From an uncultured Ectothiorhodospiraceae bacterium (lineage in GTDB: Bacteria > Pseudomonadota > Gammaproteobacteria > UBA6429 > Thiohalophilaceae), in contig CAMYOL010000007.1 of NCBI GenBank assembly GCA_947260005.1, positions 361,574-425,573 on the forward strand: a stretch of 64,000 nt of DNA. The letters run 5' to 3'. Positions 17,966-26,605 of the stretch are shown here, piece by piece. The notes under the pieces were generated by a model that saw only the letters and a list, made by a program, of their open reading frames with translations, was not told the DNA's origin and did no database searches. Both the position numbers and the translations under genes were made by a program. Each line of letters begins with the position of its first letter. The first letter of the stretch is position 1.

Positions 17966-18021
17966 TTTCATTATTTCGATTTCATTATTTCGATTTCATT
18001 ATTTCGATTTCATTATTTCGA
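17966..18021 (-). repeat. Four 14-bp tandem repeats in the fic leader (candidate operator)
   Basis: The unit TTTCATTATTTCGA (plus-strand reading) is repeated four times without interruption at 17966, 17980, 17994 and 18008, with a partial fifth. On the fic strand each unit contains GAAATA-type half-sites. The array lies just downstream of the predicted start of transcription and upstream of the fic start codon. An iterated site in this place fits cooperative repressor binding, probably by the Fic protein itself. Confidence 0.75.
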
Positions 18022-18026
18022 TTTCA

Positions 18027-18062
18027 TTGAAATAGTATAATTCACTATTTCAATAAACGCAA
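18027..18062 (-). promoter_or_regulatory. Predicted fic promoter with overlapping inverted repeat
   Basis: On the minus strand TTGCGT (18062-18057), a 17-base spacer and TATACT (18039-18034) form a fair sigma-70 promoter. The inverted repeat GAAATAG/CTATTTC with a 9-base spacer covers the -10 region and shares its half-site with the neighbouring 14-bp tandem repeats. Repression by occlusion is a natural reading. Confidence 0.55.
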
Positions 18063-18089
18063 TATTTTGAAATTAAAAGCGTGATATGT

Positions 18090-18212
18090 ATGAAATCTAG
18101 CGTTAATCCACATGAGGCTTTTCCCGATGGAAACTGTGTTACTGATTGTGAATTTGGGGGAGATTCACTTTTACCTGTGCAAAAGTTAATCAGGAATTGG
18201 CATTTTAATTGA
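18090..18212 (+). CDS. Possible 40-residue protein divergent from fic
   Basis: A short open frame beginning MKSSVNPHEAFPDGNCV and ending LIRNWHFN, with no good ribosome site. It starts about 30 bases beyond the fic promoter in the opposite direction. It is shown because a small divergent gene beside a Fic gene could be a regulator or a remnant, but coding evidence is weak. Confidence 0.2.
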   Translation: MKSSVNPHEAFPDGNCVTDCEFGGDSLLPVQKLIRNWHFN

Positions 18213-18232
18213 AGTAATCATGTCTTACGAAA

Positions 18233-18430
18233 TCTGGATTCTCCCTCTCCAGGGAGAATGACGAGAAAGTGATGAAAAGATGCTGTTACTATTTGGTAAA
18301 CTTAAGATCCTTCGCTGCGCTCAGGATGACAAATTTTTCCTGTCATCCTGAGGAGTGGAACGACGAAGGATCTTGATCCTTCGCTTCACTCGGATGACAG
18401 GCTCGCTTTGCTATGGATGACAGTATACAA
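18233..18430. repeat. Second repeat block beyond fic, matching 16467-16637
   Basis: Bases 18233-18354 repeat 16511-16637 in the same orientation with few differences (hairpin ATTCTCCCT/AGGGAGAAT, then GTGATGAAAAGATG, then CTTAAGATCCT, then ATGACAAATTTTT). Bases 18390-18430 repeat 16467-16505 (CTCGCTTTGCTATGGATGA). The two sub-blocks are in swapped order relative to the other side of fic. The rest of the 505-base gap holds the fic promoter and little else. Confidence 0.8.
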
Positions 18431-18433
18431 AAG

Positions 18434-19912
18434 TTATTTAGCTTTAATCTTTACTTCATCACTCGCCTGGTCCTTATCATCCGACACATCAAACAGATGC
18501 GACATGTCCCGGGCTTCGGATATATTTAATTTTTTAATCGCATCTTCAATGGGTACCAGGTAATTGACATTTAAACTGGCCCCCCCTTGCGTAAACACAC
18601 CCGCAACACTGATTGCGATTAACTCACCTTTTTCATCGAACACCGGCCCGCCAGAGTTACCCTGGTTAATTGCCGCATCGGTTTGATAATAGATGAGGCC
18701 ATCGTGTTTTCTAAACGCAGAAAATACCCCCTTGGTCACCGTATTACTTAAGGATTCATTCAATGGGGTGCCAATAACATAGATTGTATCGCCTTCCGTT
18801 AACTTTGACTTACTGATGGCAACGCTTTTTACCGCAGGCAGGTTTTTAACTTCAATTAACGCAACATCACGATAAGGCTCTCTACGAATAACTTTGCCCG
18901 GGAGTTCCTGATTGTTAACAATAATAATGACATCACGGTTTTTGCCAACGACATGGGCGTTTGTTAACACATAACCAGCCTTATCAAGTATTACGCCACT
19001 GCCATGACCATCCGGGGTTCGCACCGTCACCGCAACTGATTTCACTTTTTCTATTTCAGTTTTAAATGTCGATTTTGCATTACCATATTGAAGTGCCACA
19101 TCCAGTCGCGCAAATGATTGGGCTGGAACATTTTGTCCCGGTAACGGGGTCATATGATCAACAAAATTTTCATCCGCCAGTAGATTTCGTGCCGCCATGG
19201 TGATCGCTCTGAATATAGCCTTCTCCGCACCGTCGCGACGAAAGCGATCAAAATCATTTACCGCCCCTTCGCTAACATTTCTATGCAGAATTTTTTTTGA
19301 TAATCGATCAACTAAACGCCAGGAAACTTTTACGTAGGCTGCGGCTTTTTGATAACTGTTTTTTCCCTGACTGTAAGAGTTACAAACATCTATTCGAAGT
19401 TTGGAAATTGTTGCTTTTAAAGTCAGCCGGCTGGAGCTTGAGACACTCATCAACTTGCCCGTGATCATGCGATAATTTTCTTCCTTGAAAGCAACAATCA
19501 CGTCACTCATCAACGAATTCTCAGAGACATCAATAAATCCTTGATCCCACATAATCGGTTGAGGGTTGCCGCAAGAACCTCGGTTGGATTGCATACGCGT
19601 ACCAATATGTAAATCTTTACGGTTAGACTTCTTGAGTTTTACCTGTAATTCTTTAAACAGGACCAACGCCGCCTTATCTTTACCTTGATATGTAATCGGT
19701 GTTTTTTTCTTGACCTGGTTAAATATCTTATCGCCACGTAAATTTACTTTGGCAACATCAGGAGATGACTTGCCTTGTTTTTTGGTTGCCGGAGGTTTAT
19801 CACCATAATGAGTAACCCCTTTATCATCCACCCAGCGATAAACATCAGCAACCGAAGTGACGGGTGTAGCAACAAAAACGATCATTAGAACGAAATTAGA
19901 CAGGTTTCTCAT
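18434..19912 (-). CDS. Exported DUF4124-trypsin-like serine protease without PDZ domain
   Basis: A 492-residue protein from the ATG at 19912, which begins a signal peptide (NFVLMIVFVATPVTSVA). A TTG 18 bases upstream is in frame but less likely. Right after cleavage is a DUF4124 motif (VYRWVDDKGVTHYGDKPP). A middle region (about 85-255) with paired Cys is unassigned. The C-terminal half is an HtrA/DegP-type protease with H320 (TNAHVVG), D349 (DVALIEV) and S420 (GNSGGPV). No PDZ domain follows; the chain ends about 65 residues after the Ser, so it is not a standard DegP. A periplasmic location is expected. Confidence 0.88.
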   Translation of the reverse strand: MRNLSNFVLMIVFVATPVTSVADVYRWVDDKGVTHYGDKPPATKKQGKSSPDVAKVNLRGDKIFNQVKKKTPITYQGKDKAALVLFKELQVKLKKSNRKDLHIGTRMQSNRGSCGNPQPIMWDQGFIDVSENSLMSDVIVAFKEENYRMITGKLMSVSSSSRLTLKATISKLRIDVCNSYSQGKNSYQKAAAYVKVSWRLVDRLSKKILHRNVSEGAVNDFDRFRRDGAEKAIFRAITMAARNLLADENFVDHMTPLPGQNVPAQSFARLDVALQYGNAKSTFKTEIEKVKSVAVTVRTPDGHGSGVILDKAGYVLTNAHVVGKNRDVIIIVNNQELPGKVIRREPYRDVALIEVKNLPAVKSVAISKSKLTEGDTIYVIGTPLNESLSNTVTKGVFSAFRKHDGLIYYQTDAAINQGNSGGPVFDEKGELIAISVAGVFTQGGASLNVNYLVPIEDAIKKLNISEARDMSHLFDVSDDKDQASDEVKIKAK

Positions 19913-20001
19913 ATGAATCAATAGTAGCAACTTTCAATCGCTAAAATTGCGAACAACGCAAAATTCCACAAAACCAGAGGATTATTCGTTGATGGGTTGT
20001 A

Positions 20002-20325
20002 TCAACTAATCACACCCATTTTAACCGCCATACCCTGACGTTCAGGTACCAACAGATTAGACGTGGCATCCATATCATAGGCATAGAAGTCTTTCATAAA
20101 GCGATACAGATGCTTGCGGTGATATTCAAGATGATCTTCGAGGTCGTCAATGACACGACGAGCTTTTTTGCAGGCCTGGTGTTCAGGCATATTGATAATA
20201 AAGCGACGCCCATCGCACTTAAAGCCCGCCTGCAGCATGCCTAGCTTTATGACATTCCACAGTTCTGAACACACCTCGGGGGGGTGATTTTCGTAATCCA
20301 GATTAATAACAATTGCGTAGGCCAA
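20002..20325 (-). CDS. Small protein of unknown function, TTG start
   Basis: I start it at TTG 20325, seven bases after AGGAGGAG; the open frame upstream has no comparable signal. The 107-residue product (AYAIVINLDYENHPPEVCSELW, FIINMPEHQACKKARRVIDDLED, then a long charged helix) looks like an alpha/beta domain with a C-terminal helix. I do not recognise it. It lies alone between the protease and a small plus-strand gene. Confidence 0.65.
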   Translation of the reverse strand: MAYAIVINLDYENHPPEVCSELWNVIKLGMLQAGFKCDGRRFIINMPEHQACKKARRVIDDLEDHLEYHRKHLYRFMKDFYAYDMDATSNLLVPERQGMAVKMGVIS

Positions 20326-20484
20326 GCCTTTTCTCCTCCTGCACTTTTCACTAGGGCCCTGCATTGGAGCCCATTTATTGATGAAATGTGGACACAGGAA
20401 TATATAACCTTTTTATAAGCAGTGCCAAGTTTTTAAGTTTAAGCATGCAAGATGAATTATAAATCAATAACTTATGTAATATAC

Positions 20485-20513
20485 TTGATATTTGATCTAA
20501 GAAAGGCTATATA
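20485..20513 (+). promoter_or_regulatory. Predicted sigma-70 promoter
   Basis: TTGATA at 20485-20490, a 17-base spacer and TATATA at 20508-20513, in an A+T-rich stretch about 50 bases before the small gene at 20563. Confidence 0.5.
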
Positions 20514-20562
20514 AGTAGCTATATTATATGTAGATCTATAATGAAATTGAGAGGAAATGGCG

Positions 20563-20703
20563 ATGAACGATACCATACCCGACTACGAAGTCGAGGAGAT
20601 CAGCCTGGAACAAGCGGTCTTATTACTGGCGACGGAAGAAGAAAAGATTAAAACGGATTACAGTAAGACTTCCGCCAAAGTTATTGAATATCTGGCGGCT
20701 TAA
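20563..20703 (+). CDS. Small acidic protein (46 residues)
   Basis: A 46-codon frame with a GAGGAAA ribosome site and a predicted promoter about 50 bases upstream. The product (MNDTIPDYEVEEISLEQAVLLL, EEEKIKTDYSK) is acidic, probably one or two helices, soluble and without known motifs. Promoter, ribosome site and amino-acid make-up together make it a likely gene. It could bind a nearby partner, but no function can be read. Confidence 0.55.
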   Translation: MNDTIPDYEVEEISLEQAVLLLATEEEKIKTDYSKTSAKVIEYLAA

Positions 20704-20885
20704 AAATGAGCTATTTAATTCATAAGCAACTAAGAAAATTCGAGCAGTTAATCGTAGTGTTAACGATTATGGCTGATTTCATCCAAAATCTGCTTGTTTT
20801 ACCCAGGCGTTCAACCAGAGAACCGAATTAAAGCTACTCCCCCAGCCTGCTTATGGAAGGCGGGCATTTAATTGCTAAGGCAGTA

Positions 20886-21338
20886 TCAATCGCGATCGAT
20901 GGTTAAGGCCGCAATGATCTGATCTTCGTATAGGATGCGGTCGGCCAGAATCTCACCTAAAACAGACATATCCTGATCAAGCTGGCCTAGGTTGTTACAT
21001 TTATCTTCACAGTCGTATTTTTCATTAAAATCCAGGATGGTCTGAGTGGTCTCAGCAATTTTCGGATAAATGCTTTCAGATAATTCCACGACATTTTTAC
21101 GCCGTTCTGTCCCTTCATCGATAAAACGATATAACTGGAAGTGAGCACTGGCCGTATAATCGACTAGCGCCTCACAGAACTCCTGTAATGCGAGCTGTAC
21201 TTCCTCGTCTGGCTTAAATGGTCTCAATCCGGCAAGCTGACTATACAGCGTGAGGGTCTCTGTACGAGATTCGAGTAAAGTACCATGCTTAGTTTGCGCA
21301 GCGTAACGACGCTCTGCGGATGCTTGACTGGTTTGCAT
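20886..21338 (-). CDS. rsd: Rsd/AlgQ family anti-sigma-70 regulator
   Basis: A 150-residue all-helical protein from the ATG at 21338, which has AGGAGG five bases upstream. The match to Rsd/AlgQ is seen in SRTETLTLYSQLAGLRPF, LQEFCEALVDYTASAHFQLYRFI and the closing VLGEILADRILYEDQIIAAL. Rsd binds RpoD region 4, reducing housekeeping transcription in stationary phase; AlgQ is the pseudomonad form. It is divergent from trhP. Confidence 0.85.
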   Translation of the reverse strand: MQTSQASAERRYAAQTKHGTLLESRTETLTLYSQLAGLRPFKPDEEVQLALQEFCEALVDYTASAHFQLYRFIDEGTERRKNVVELSESIYPKIAETTQTILDFNEKYDCEDKCNNLGQLDQDMSVLGEILADRILYEDQIIAALTIDRD

Positions 21339-21536
21339 CCCCACCTCCTGCCTATTCAGTGAGTTATTGTGCCCCTACTATCCTGATAATCACACCCTGT
21401 TGTCAAGCCTCGTAACCATTTGTGACACGGTTATGACCTGTTTCCACTATTTCGACCACTCTCTCTCAAAGGAGAGAGGTTAGATGTTGATAAAATTGCT
21501 AGAATAAACGCCATATTAGGAAAAAATGATGAAGAA

Positions 21537-22910
21537 ATGAAAGCACCTGAACTATTGTTACCCGCCGGTACCCTTAAAAACATGCGGTATGCCTTCGCCT
21601 ATGGCGCTGACGCGGTCTATGCCGGTCAGCCCCGCTACTCATTAAGGGTCAGGAACAACGACTTCAAACTGGAGAATATTGCCCAGGGCGTCAGTGAGGC
21701 TCATGCGCTGGGGAAAAAATTCTTTGTCGCCAGTAATATCATGCCCCATAACGCGAAAGTGAAGACTTACCTCGCCGATATGGCCCCAGTCATCGATCTT
21801 AAGCCTGATGCCCTGATCATGGCCGATCCAGGACTGATCATGATGGTCAGAGAAAAATGGCCAGACGTCCCGATCCATCTGTCCGTACAAGCCAATACCG
21901 TCAATTATGCAGCGGTGAAATTCTGGAAATCACTTGGCCTTGAACGCGTCATCCTGTCTCGGGAGTTGTCGCTGAATGAAATTGAAGAGATTCGGCAACG
22001 GTGTCCAGACATGGAATTAGAGGTCTTTGTGCATGGCGCATTGTGTATCGCTTATTCGGGGCGCTGCCTGTTATCCGGTTATTTTAATCACCGTGATCCC
22101 AACCAGGGTAGCTGTACCAACGCCTGTCGTTGGGAATACAAGATGCACGATGGTAAAGAAAATGAATCGGGCGATGTCGAGAGAGTAGCGCAAAAAATAG
22201 AATTTGATGCGATGGCGGCAATCAAGGAACAACAGCTCTTTCCAGAGCCTCAAAAGCGCCACCCTGATGCAGATAAGGTTTATTTGATTGAAGAAAAAAC
22301 CCGTGCCGGTGAGTTGATGCCCATCATTGAAGATGAACACGGCACTTATATAATGAACTCGAAAGACTTGCGAGCCATCCAACACGTGGCCCGTTTAACA
22401 GAAATGGGCATTGACTCACTTAAAATTGAAGGCCGCACTAAATCACATTATTACGTCGCCCGCACAGCGCAGTTATATAGCCAGGCCATTCAAGATGCGG
22501 TAGCGGGTCGCGAATTCAACCCTGACTTATACGGCAAACTCGAGAACCTGGCTAATCGAGGTTATACCGAAGGATTCTATCAACGCCACCCGGACCAGGA
22601 TTATCAAAATTACCTGCAAAATAACTCGACCCATACCAAACAACAGTTTGTTGGCGAGATAACTGGCTTCGATGAGGCACTGGGGATGGCTGAGATCGAC
22701 GTTAAGAATAAATTTGAACTCGGTGATCGGCTTGAGATCATTGCCCCTGATGGTAATCAACATATTAACGTTGAGCACATCGAATCACTAAAGGGCGAGC
22801 CAATGAACGTCGCCCCTGGTAGTGGCCACCATGTGCGTGTACCTATGCCGGCCGCCAATTATCAAAAGGCACTGATCGCCCGTTATCTGTCTGAGGATAT
22901 TCCAACCTAA
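21537..22910 (+). CDS. trhP: Peptidase-U32-family tRNA hydroxylation protein TrhP (YegQ)
   Basis: A 457-residue protein of the U32 family, YegQ type. It opens with PELLLPAGTLKNMRYAFAYGADAVYAG and has the signature EVFVHGALCIAYSGRCLLSGYF with the conserved Cys ligands (continuing in GSCTNACRWEY). TrhP acts with prephenate to make 5-hydroxyuridine at tRNA position 34 (ho5U). A hairpin-like CTCTCTC/GGAGAGAG lies about 60 bases upstream. It is followed 61 bases later by the FGGY kinase, possibly co-transcribed. Confidence 0.92.
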   Translation: MKAPELLLPAGTLKNMRYAFAYGADAVYAGQPRYSLRVRNNDFKLENIAQGVSEAHALGKKFFVASNIMPHNAKVKTYLADMAPVIDLKPDALIMADPGLIMMVREKWPDVPIHLSVQANTVNYAAVKFWKSLGLERVILSRELSLNEIEEIRQRCPDMELEVFVHGALCIAYSGRCLLSGYFNHRDPNQGSCTNACRWEYKMHDGKENESGDVERVAQKIEFDAMAAIKEQQLFPEPQKRHPDADKVYLIEEKTRAGELMPIIEDEHGTYIMNSKDLRAIQHVARLTEMGIDSLKIEGRTKSHYYVARTAQLYSQAIQDAVAGREFNPDLYGKLENLANRGYTEGFYQRHPDQDYQNYLQNNSTHTKQQFVGEITGFDEALGMAEIDVKNKFELGDRLEIIAPDGNQHINVEHIESLKGEPMNVAPGSGHHVRVPMPAANYQKALIARYLSEDIPT

Positions 22911-22971
22911 AGCTGAATCCGTTGTACGCCGATAACCAGAGCACCCCTAATAACGATGAGCAACACGGACC

Positions 22972-24414
22972 GTGCATACGACTAAAAATCTCTTTCTAAC
23001 CATTGATCAGGGCGGACACGCTAGCCGCGTCATGGCCTATGACGCTGAAGGTGAAATCGTCGCCAGCCATTCACAAGACCTGACGACCCATACCCCACAA
23101 CCTCATTTTGTCGAACACGATGCCGACGAATTATTAACCTCCATCCGTACTTGTTTACAACAGGTTATCAACCAGGTGGGTGAGAAAACAAAATATATTC
23201 GTGCCGTCGGGTTGGCCACACAACGTTCTAATATTGTTTGTTGGGACAAACATAGCGGACAGGCCTTATCTCCAGTAATTAGTTGGCAGGATCGACGTGC
23301 CCATCAATGGCTGGCCGATCTCGATCTGGATCGAGAAGACATCCATAAGAGCACAGGACTGTTACCGTCCGCCCATTACGGTGCAAGCAAGATGCGCTGG
23401 TGTCTGGATAATCTACCTGAAGTACAACAGGCATTGAGTGAAAATCGACTTTGTTGCGGACCGATGAGCAGTTTCCTGGTACACAACCTCGTTGAACAGA
23501 AACCAAATGTCGCCGATCCCGTCAGTGCTTCCCGAACATTACTTTGGCACATCCATCGACAGGATTGGGATGATTACTTATTAACAAGCTTTGGCATACC
23601 GCGAGCGATTTTGCCAGAGTGTGTACCCACTCACTACGCCTATGGCGATATTTCAATAAACGACAAGACTATCCCCTTAACGGTGGTCACCGGGGATCAG
23701 TCGGCCGCCATGTATGCTACGGGTAACCTGCAGTTTGAAACGGCCTATATCAATATTGGCACGGGCGCGTTTGTTTCACGTCCTTCAGGCTATGCGTTAC
23801 GGTATGCCCGACGTCTGCTGACCAGTATCATTTTTTCAGATAAGAATGAATCACAGTATGTGATGGAAGGTACGGTTAATGGTGCCGGCAGTGCTATCGA
23901 ATGGATGCAACAGCAGCAGCCGGTCACGGATCTTTGGCATCAACTCCCTGGCTGGCTGGACACCATCATCAATCCACCTTTATTTCTAAACGGCGTATCA
24001 GGCTTAGCCGCGCCCTACTGGGTCGCCGATTTTGAAACCGATTATGAAACCAGCGCAGAACCTGCCGCTAATTATGTTGCCGTTATAGAGAGCATCGTGT
24101 TTTTGATCCATGCCAACGTCCAGGAGATGGTGAAGTTCTCTTCGCCCCCCCAACAACTACAAATTTCCGGAGGTCTCGCGAAACTGGATGGCCTCTGTCA
24201 ACGTCTGGCCGACCTAACCCGCCTCCCTATTTACCGCCCGATTGAAAGCGAAGCAACCACTCGAGGATTAGCCTATTTGGTCGCAGGTAAACCTAGACAC
24301 TGGCCAGAAAATTCCCACGGCCCCTGGTTTAAACCACAGGAAAATGTTGTCCTGGATGGACGCTTTTTGCTCTGGGAACAAGCTATGCTGCAACGCATGC
24401 GCAACGACAACTAA
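22972..24414 (+). CDS. FGGY-family carbohydrate kinase, glycerol-kinase-like
   Basis: A 480-residue kinase starting at GTG 22972, the only in-frame start close to the conserved LFLTIDQGGHASRV. Other FGGY marks are LATQRSNIVCWDKHSG, ISWQDRRA, VVTGDQSAAMYATG and ISGGLAKLDGLCQRLADLTRLP. The N-terminal phosphate loop and GDQ resemble glycerol kinase, but the sugar or polyol is not certain. A GlpD-like oxidase and a glycerophosphodiesterase lie 3-6 kb away on the other strand, which supports a glycerol substrate. Confidence 0.85.
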   Translation: MHTTKNLFLTIDQGGHASRVMAYDAEGEIVASHSQDLTTHTPQPHFVEHDADELLTSIRTCLQQVINQVGEKTKYIRAVGLATQRSNIVCWDKHSGQALSPVISWQDRRAHQWLADLDLDREDIHKSTGLLPSAHYGASKMRWCLDNLPEVQQALSENRLCCGPMSSFLVHNLVEQKPNVADPVSASRTLLWHIHRQDWDDYLLTSFGIPRAILPECVPTHYAYGDISINDKTIPLTVVTGDQSAAMYATGNLQFETAYINIGTGAFVSRPSGYALRYARRLLTSIIFSDKNESQYVMEGTVNGAGSAIEWMQQQQPVTDLWHQLPGWLDTIINPPLFLNGVSGLAAPYWVADFETDYETSAEPAANYVAVIESIVFLIHANVQEMVKFSSPPQQLQISGGLAKLDGLCQRLADLTRLPIYRPIESEATTRGLAYLVAGKPRHWPENSHGPWFKPQENVVLDGRFLLWEQAMLQRMRNDN

Positions 24415-24565
24415 ATTTAAAGTGACCATCGACATTCACCAATAACACGCTTTCAGTACCTCAAATTACCAATCCCTGAATAAATAATTATAAAACGATA
24501 AAAATAACAAACCTGGATCACACTTTTTGATTTGCCGCCTGCAAGGCATAGCCGATAAAAGAGGC

Positions 24566-26566
24566 ATGGTTAAAACGAAGTTCCAGGGCTTTAGCGAGTT
24601 AAACAAAGAGCAAACATCAGCGGTAAAACGTGCCGCGAGTAGCGAAACCGCGAAACGCAGTAGCCCTGCTTCAGCAGCTTATTTTATTGCCGCAATCGTA
24701 TTAATCCTGGGTTCACCTTACGCAAGCGAACATCCCTGGATTATTTATCCCGCTTTGGCCATATTTACCATTAGTCTGGCTATACGCCTTGTGATTTTGA
24801 TCCGCTTCGATTCGATATATGATTTTAGTATCCGCTTATGGTGTGGATTAAATTTTTCTGCCGTAATCGCTGCAGCAATTACCTGGGCAAGTATCAGCTC
24901 GTTAGCCATTTATTATTACGAAAATACCTGGACGTCATTATTAACAACGGCCGCGACCGCTGCAATTTGTGCGGGTGGTCTGCTAAGTATTGGAATGAAT
25001 AAACGACTCACCCAGGCACACGTTACCATCATACTTTTGCCTAACCTTATCGTTAGCATGGTAGTTGGAGGTTACGGCATGGTTGCATTCTTTCTAACTT
25101 ATCTCGCATATTGTTTAATACAAAGTCGATATATTTATACAGAATTTTGGAATAGCAGAATTAATGCCATGCGCCTGGATGCCGAAACCAAACAACGACT
25201 GCATCAACTTACTTATCTTGATAGCTTAACTAATTTACCAAATCGAGAGTTATTTCACGATCGTCTACAACAATCTATTCATGACGCAAAACGCAGAAAC
25301 AATTTTTGTGGTGTTATGTTCGTCGGCCTGGATCGGTTTAGCAAAATCAACGATACCCTGGGGCATCATTGCGGTGACGAACTCCTGAAGGATGTTTCCG
25401 TACGGATACAAAATGTTCTTCGCGAAAATGATACTGTTGCCAGATACAGTGGCGACACATTTGCGATTACCATAAATAGTTTGGATGACGCTCAAGTTGC
25501 AGCTCGTATTGCAAATAAAATTATAGATTCATTTGCACAACCCTTTGAGCTTGCAGGGCTTGAACTTTTTATTACTACCAGTATTGGCATTTCATTGTAT
25601 CCAATCGATGGCAACGAGCAGGAAAATTTAATAAAAAATGCTGAATCCACCATGTATCAGGTCAAGCAGCAAGGTGGATGTAACTACCAATATTACAAAT
25701 CCGATATTCACGCAGAATCAATGGAGCAATTACAATTAGAGACCAAATTACGTCACGCCCTGGAAAGAAACGAATTTGTTTTGTACTACCAACCGAAAAT
25801 TAACCTTCATGAAGGCGTTCTCTCCGGGTTTGAAGCATTATTGCGTTGGCTCCCGCAAAATTCTGAAATGGTTTCACCGGTAAAATTTATTCCGATACTG
25901 GAAAGCACCGGTCTTATTGTAGAAGTTGGAGAATGGGTTCTTCGTCAGGCCTGTCTTCAGGCCAAAGAGTGGCAAAAGATATGCACGAAGCAATTTCGCA
26001 TGGCAGTGAATCTTTCTGCTCGACAATTCAAGCATGCAGGGCTCGCCGAAATGGTGGCCCGAGTCTTAAGCGAAACTGGGCTCGATGCAGAATGGCTCGA
26101 ATTAGAAATTACAGAAAGTATGTTGATGGAAGATACTGAACATACTTTTATGGTGCTTCGCCAACTTCAGGACATGGGCATACATTTATCGATTGACGAC
26201 TTTGGAACCGGTTACTCATCACTTGCTTACTTAAAACGCATGCCGATTAATTCATTAAAAATTGATCGCTCTTTTGTAAAAGATATTACGACAGATTCCA
26301 GTGATGCCGCCGTCGTACAGACTATTATTGCAATGGCACACAACCTAAATCTAACCGTCGTTGCCGAAGGGACCGAGACCGCCGAACAAGTTAGTTTTCT
26401 GCGCTACCAGCAATGCGATGAGACACAGGGTTTTTACTTTAGCCGGCCTCTACCTGCCGATGAATTGCGGGAAATGCTTCAGAGTCTGAAACACTGGTTA
26501 TCTGATCAAGCAGCTAGAGATATCGCAAGCGCTAACAACTTTGTCTTAATCAGTTCAGCTACATAA
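24566..26566 (+). CDS. Membrane protein with degenerate GGDEF and intact EAL domain
   Basis: About 666 residues from the ATG at 24566; a TTG at 24527 is also in frame and neither has a good ribosome site. The N-terminal 200 residues hold about six hydrophobic segments of MASE type. The GGDEF core reads SGDTF, lacking key Gly and Glu, so cyclase activity is unlikely. The EAL domain is intact (FEALLRW, LEITES, DDFGTG, KIDRSFV, VVAEGTE). It should be a membrane-signal-controlled c-di-GMP phosphodiesterase, the degenerate GGDEF perhaps sensing GTP. Confidence 0.92.
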   Translation: MVKTKFQGFSELNKEQTSAVKRAASSETAKRSSPASAAYFIAAIVLILGSPYASEHPWIIYPALAIFTISLAIRLVILIRFDSIYDFSIRLWCGLNFSAVIAAAITWASISSLAIYYYENTWTSLLTTAATAAICAGGLLSIGMNKRLTQAHVTIILLPNLIVSMVVGGYGMVAFFLTYLAYCLIQSRYIYTEFWNSRINAMRLDAETKQRLHQLTYLDSLTNLPNRELFHDRLQQSIHDAKRRNNFCGVMFVGLDRFSKINDTLGHHCGDELLKDVSVRIQNVLRENDTVARYSGDTFAITINSLDDAQVAARIANKIIDSFAQPFELAGLELFITTSIGISLYPIDGNEQENLIKNAESTMYQVKQQGGCNYQYYKSDIHAESMEQLQLETKLRHALERNEFVLYYQPKINLHEGVLSGFEALLRWLPQNSEMVSPVKFIPILESTGLIVEVGEWVLRQACLQAKEWQKICTKQFRMAVNLSARQFKHAGLAEMVARVLSETGLDAEWLELEITESMLMEDTEHTFMVLRQLQDMGIHLSIDDFGTGYSSLAYLKRMPINSLKIDRSFVKDITTDSSDAAVVQTIIAMAHNLNLTVVAEGTETAEQVSFLRYQQCDETQGFYFSRPLPADELREMLQSLKHWLSDQAARDIASANNFVLISSAT

Positions 26567-26605
26567 CAATCGAAAAAAAGGTCGAGTCAATATCGCTAAT
26601 GAAAT

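Noticed and set aside
17966-18021. CRISPR-like array
   Set aside because: The 14-bp repeats are contiguous with no spacers and lie in a promoter; no cas gene is nearby.
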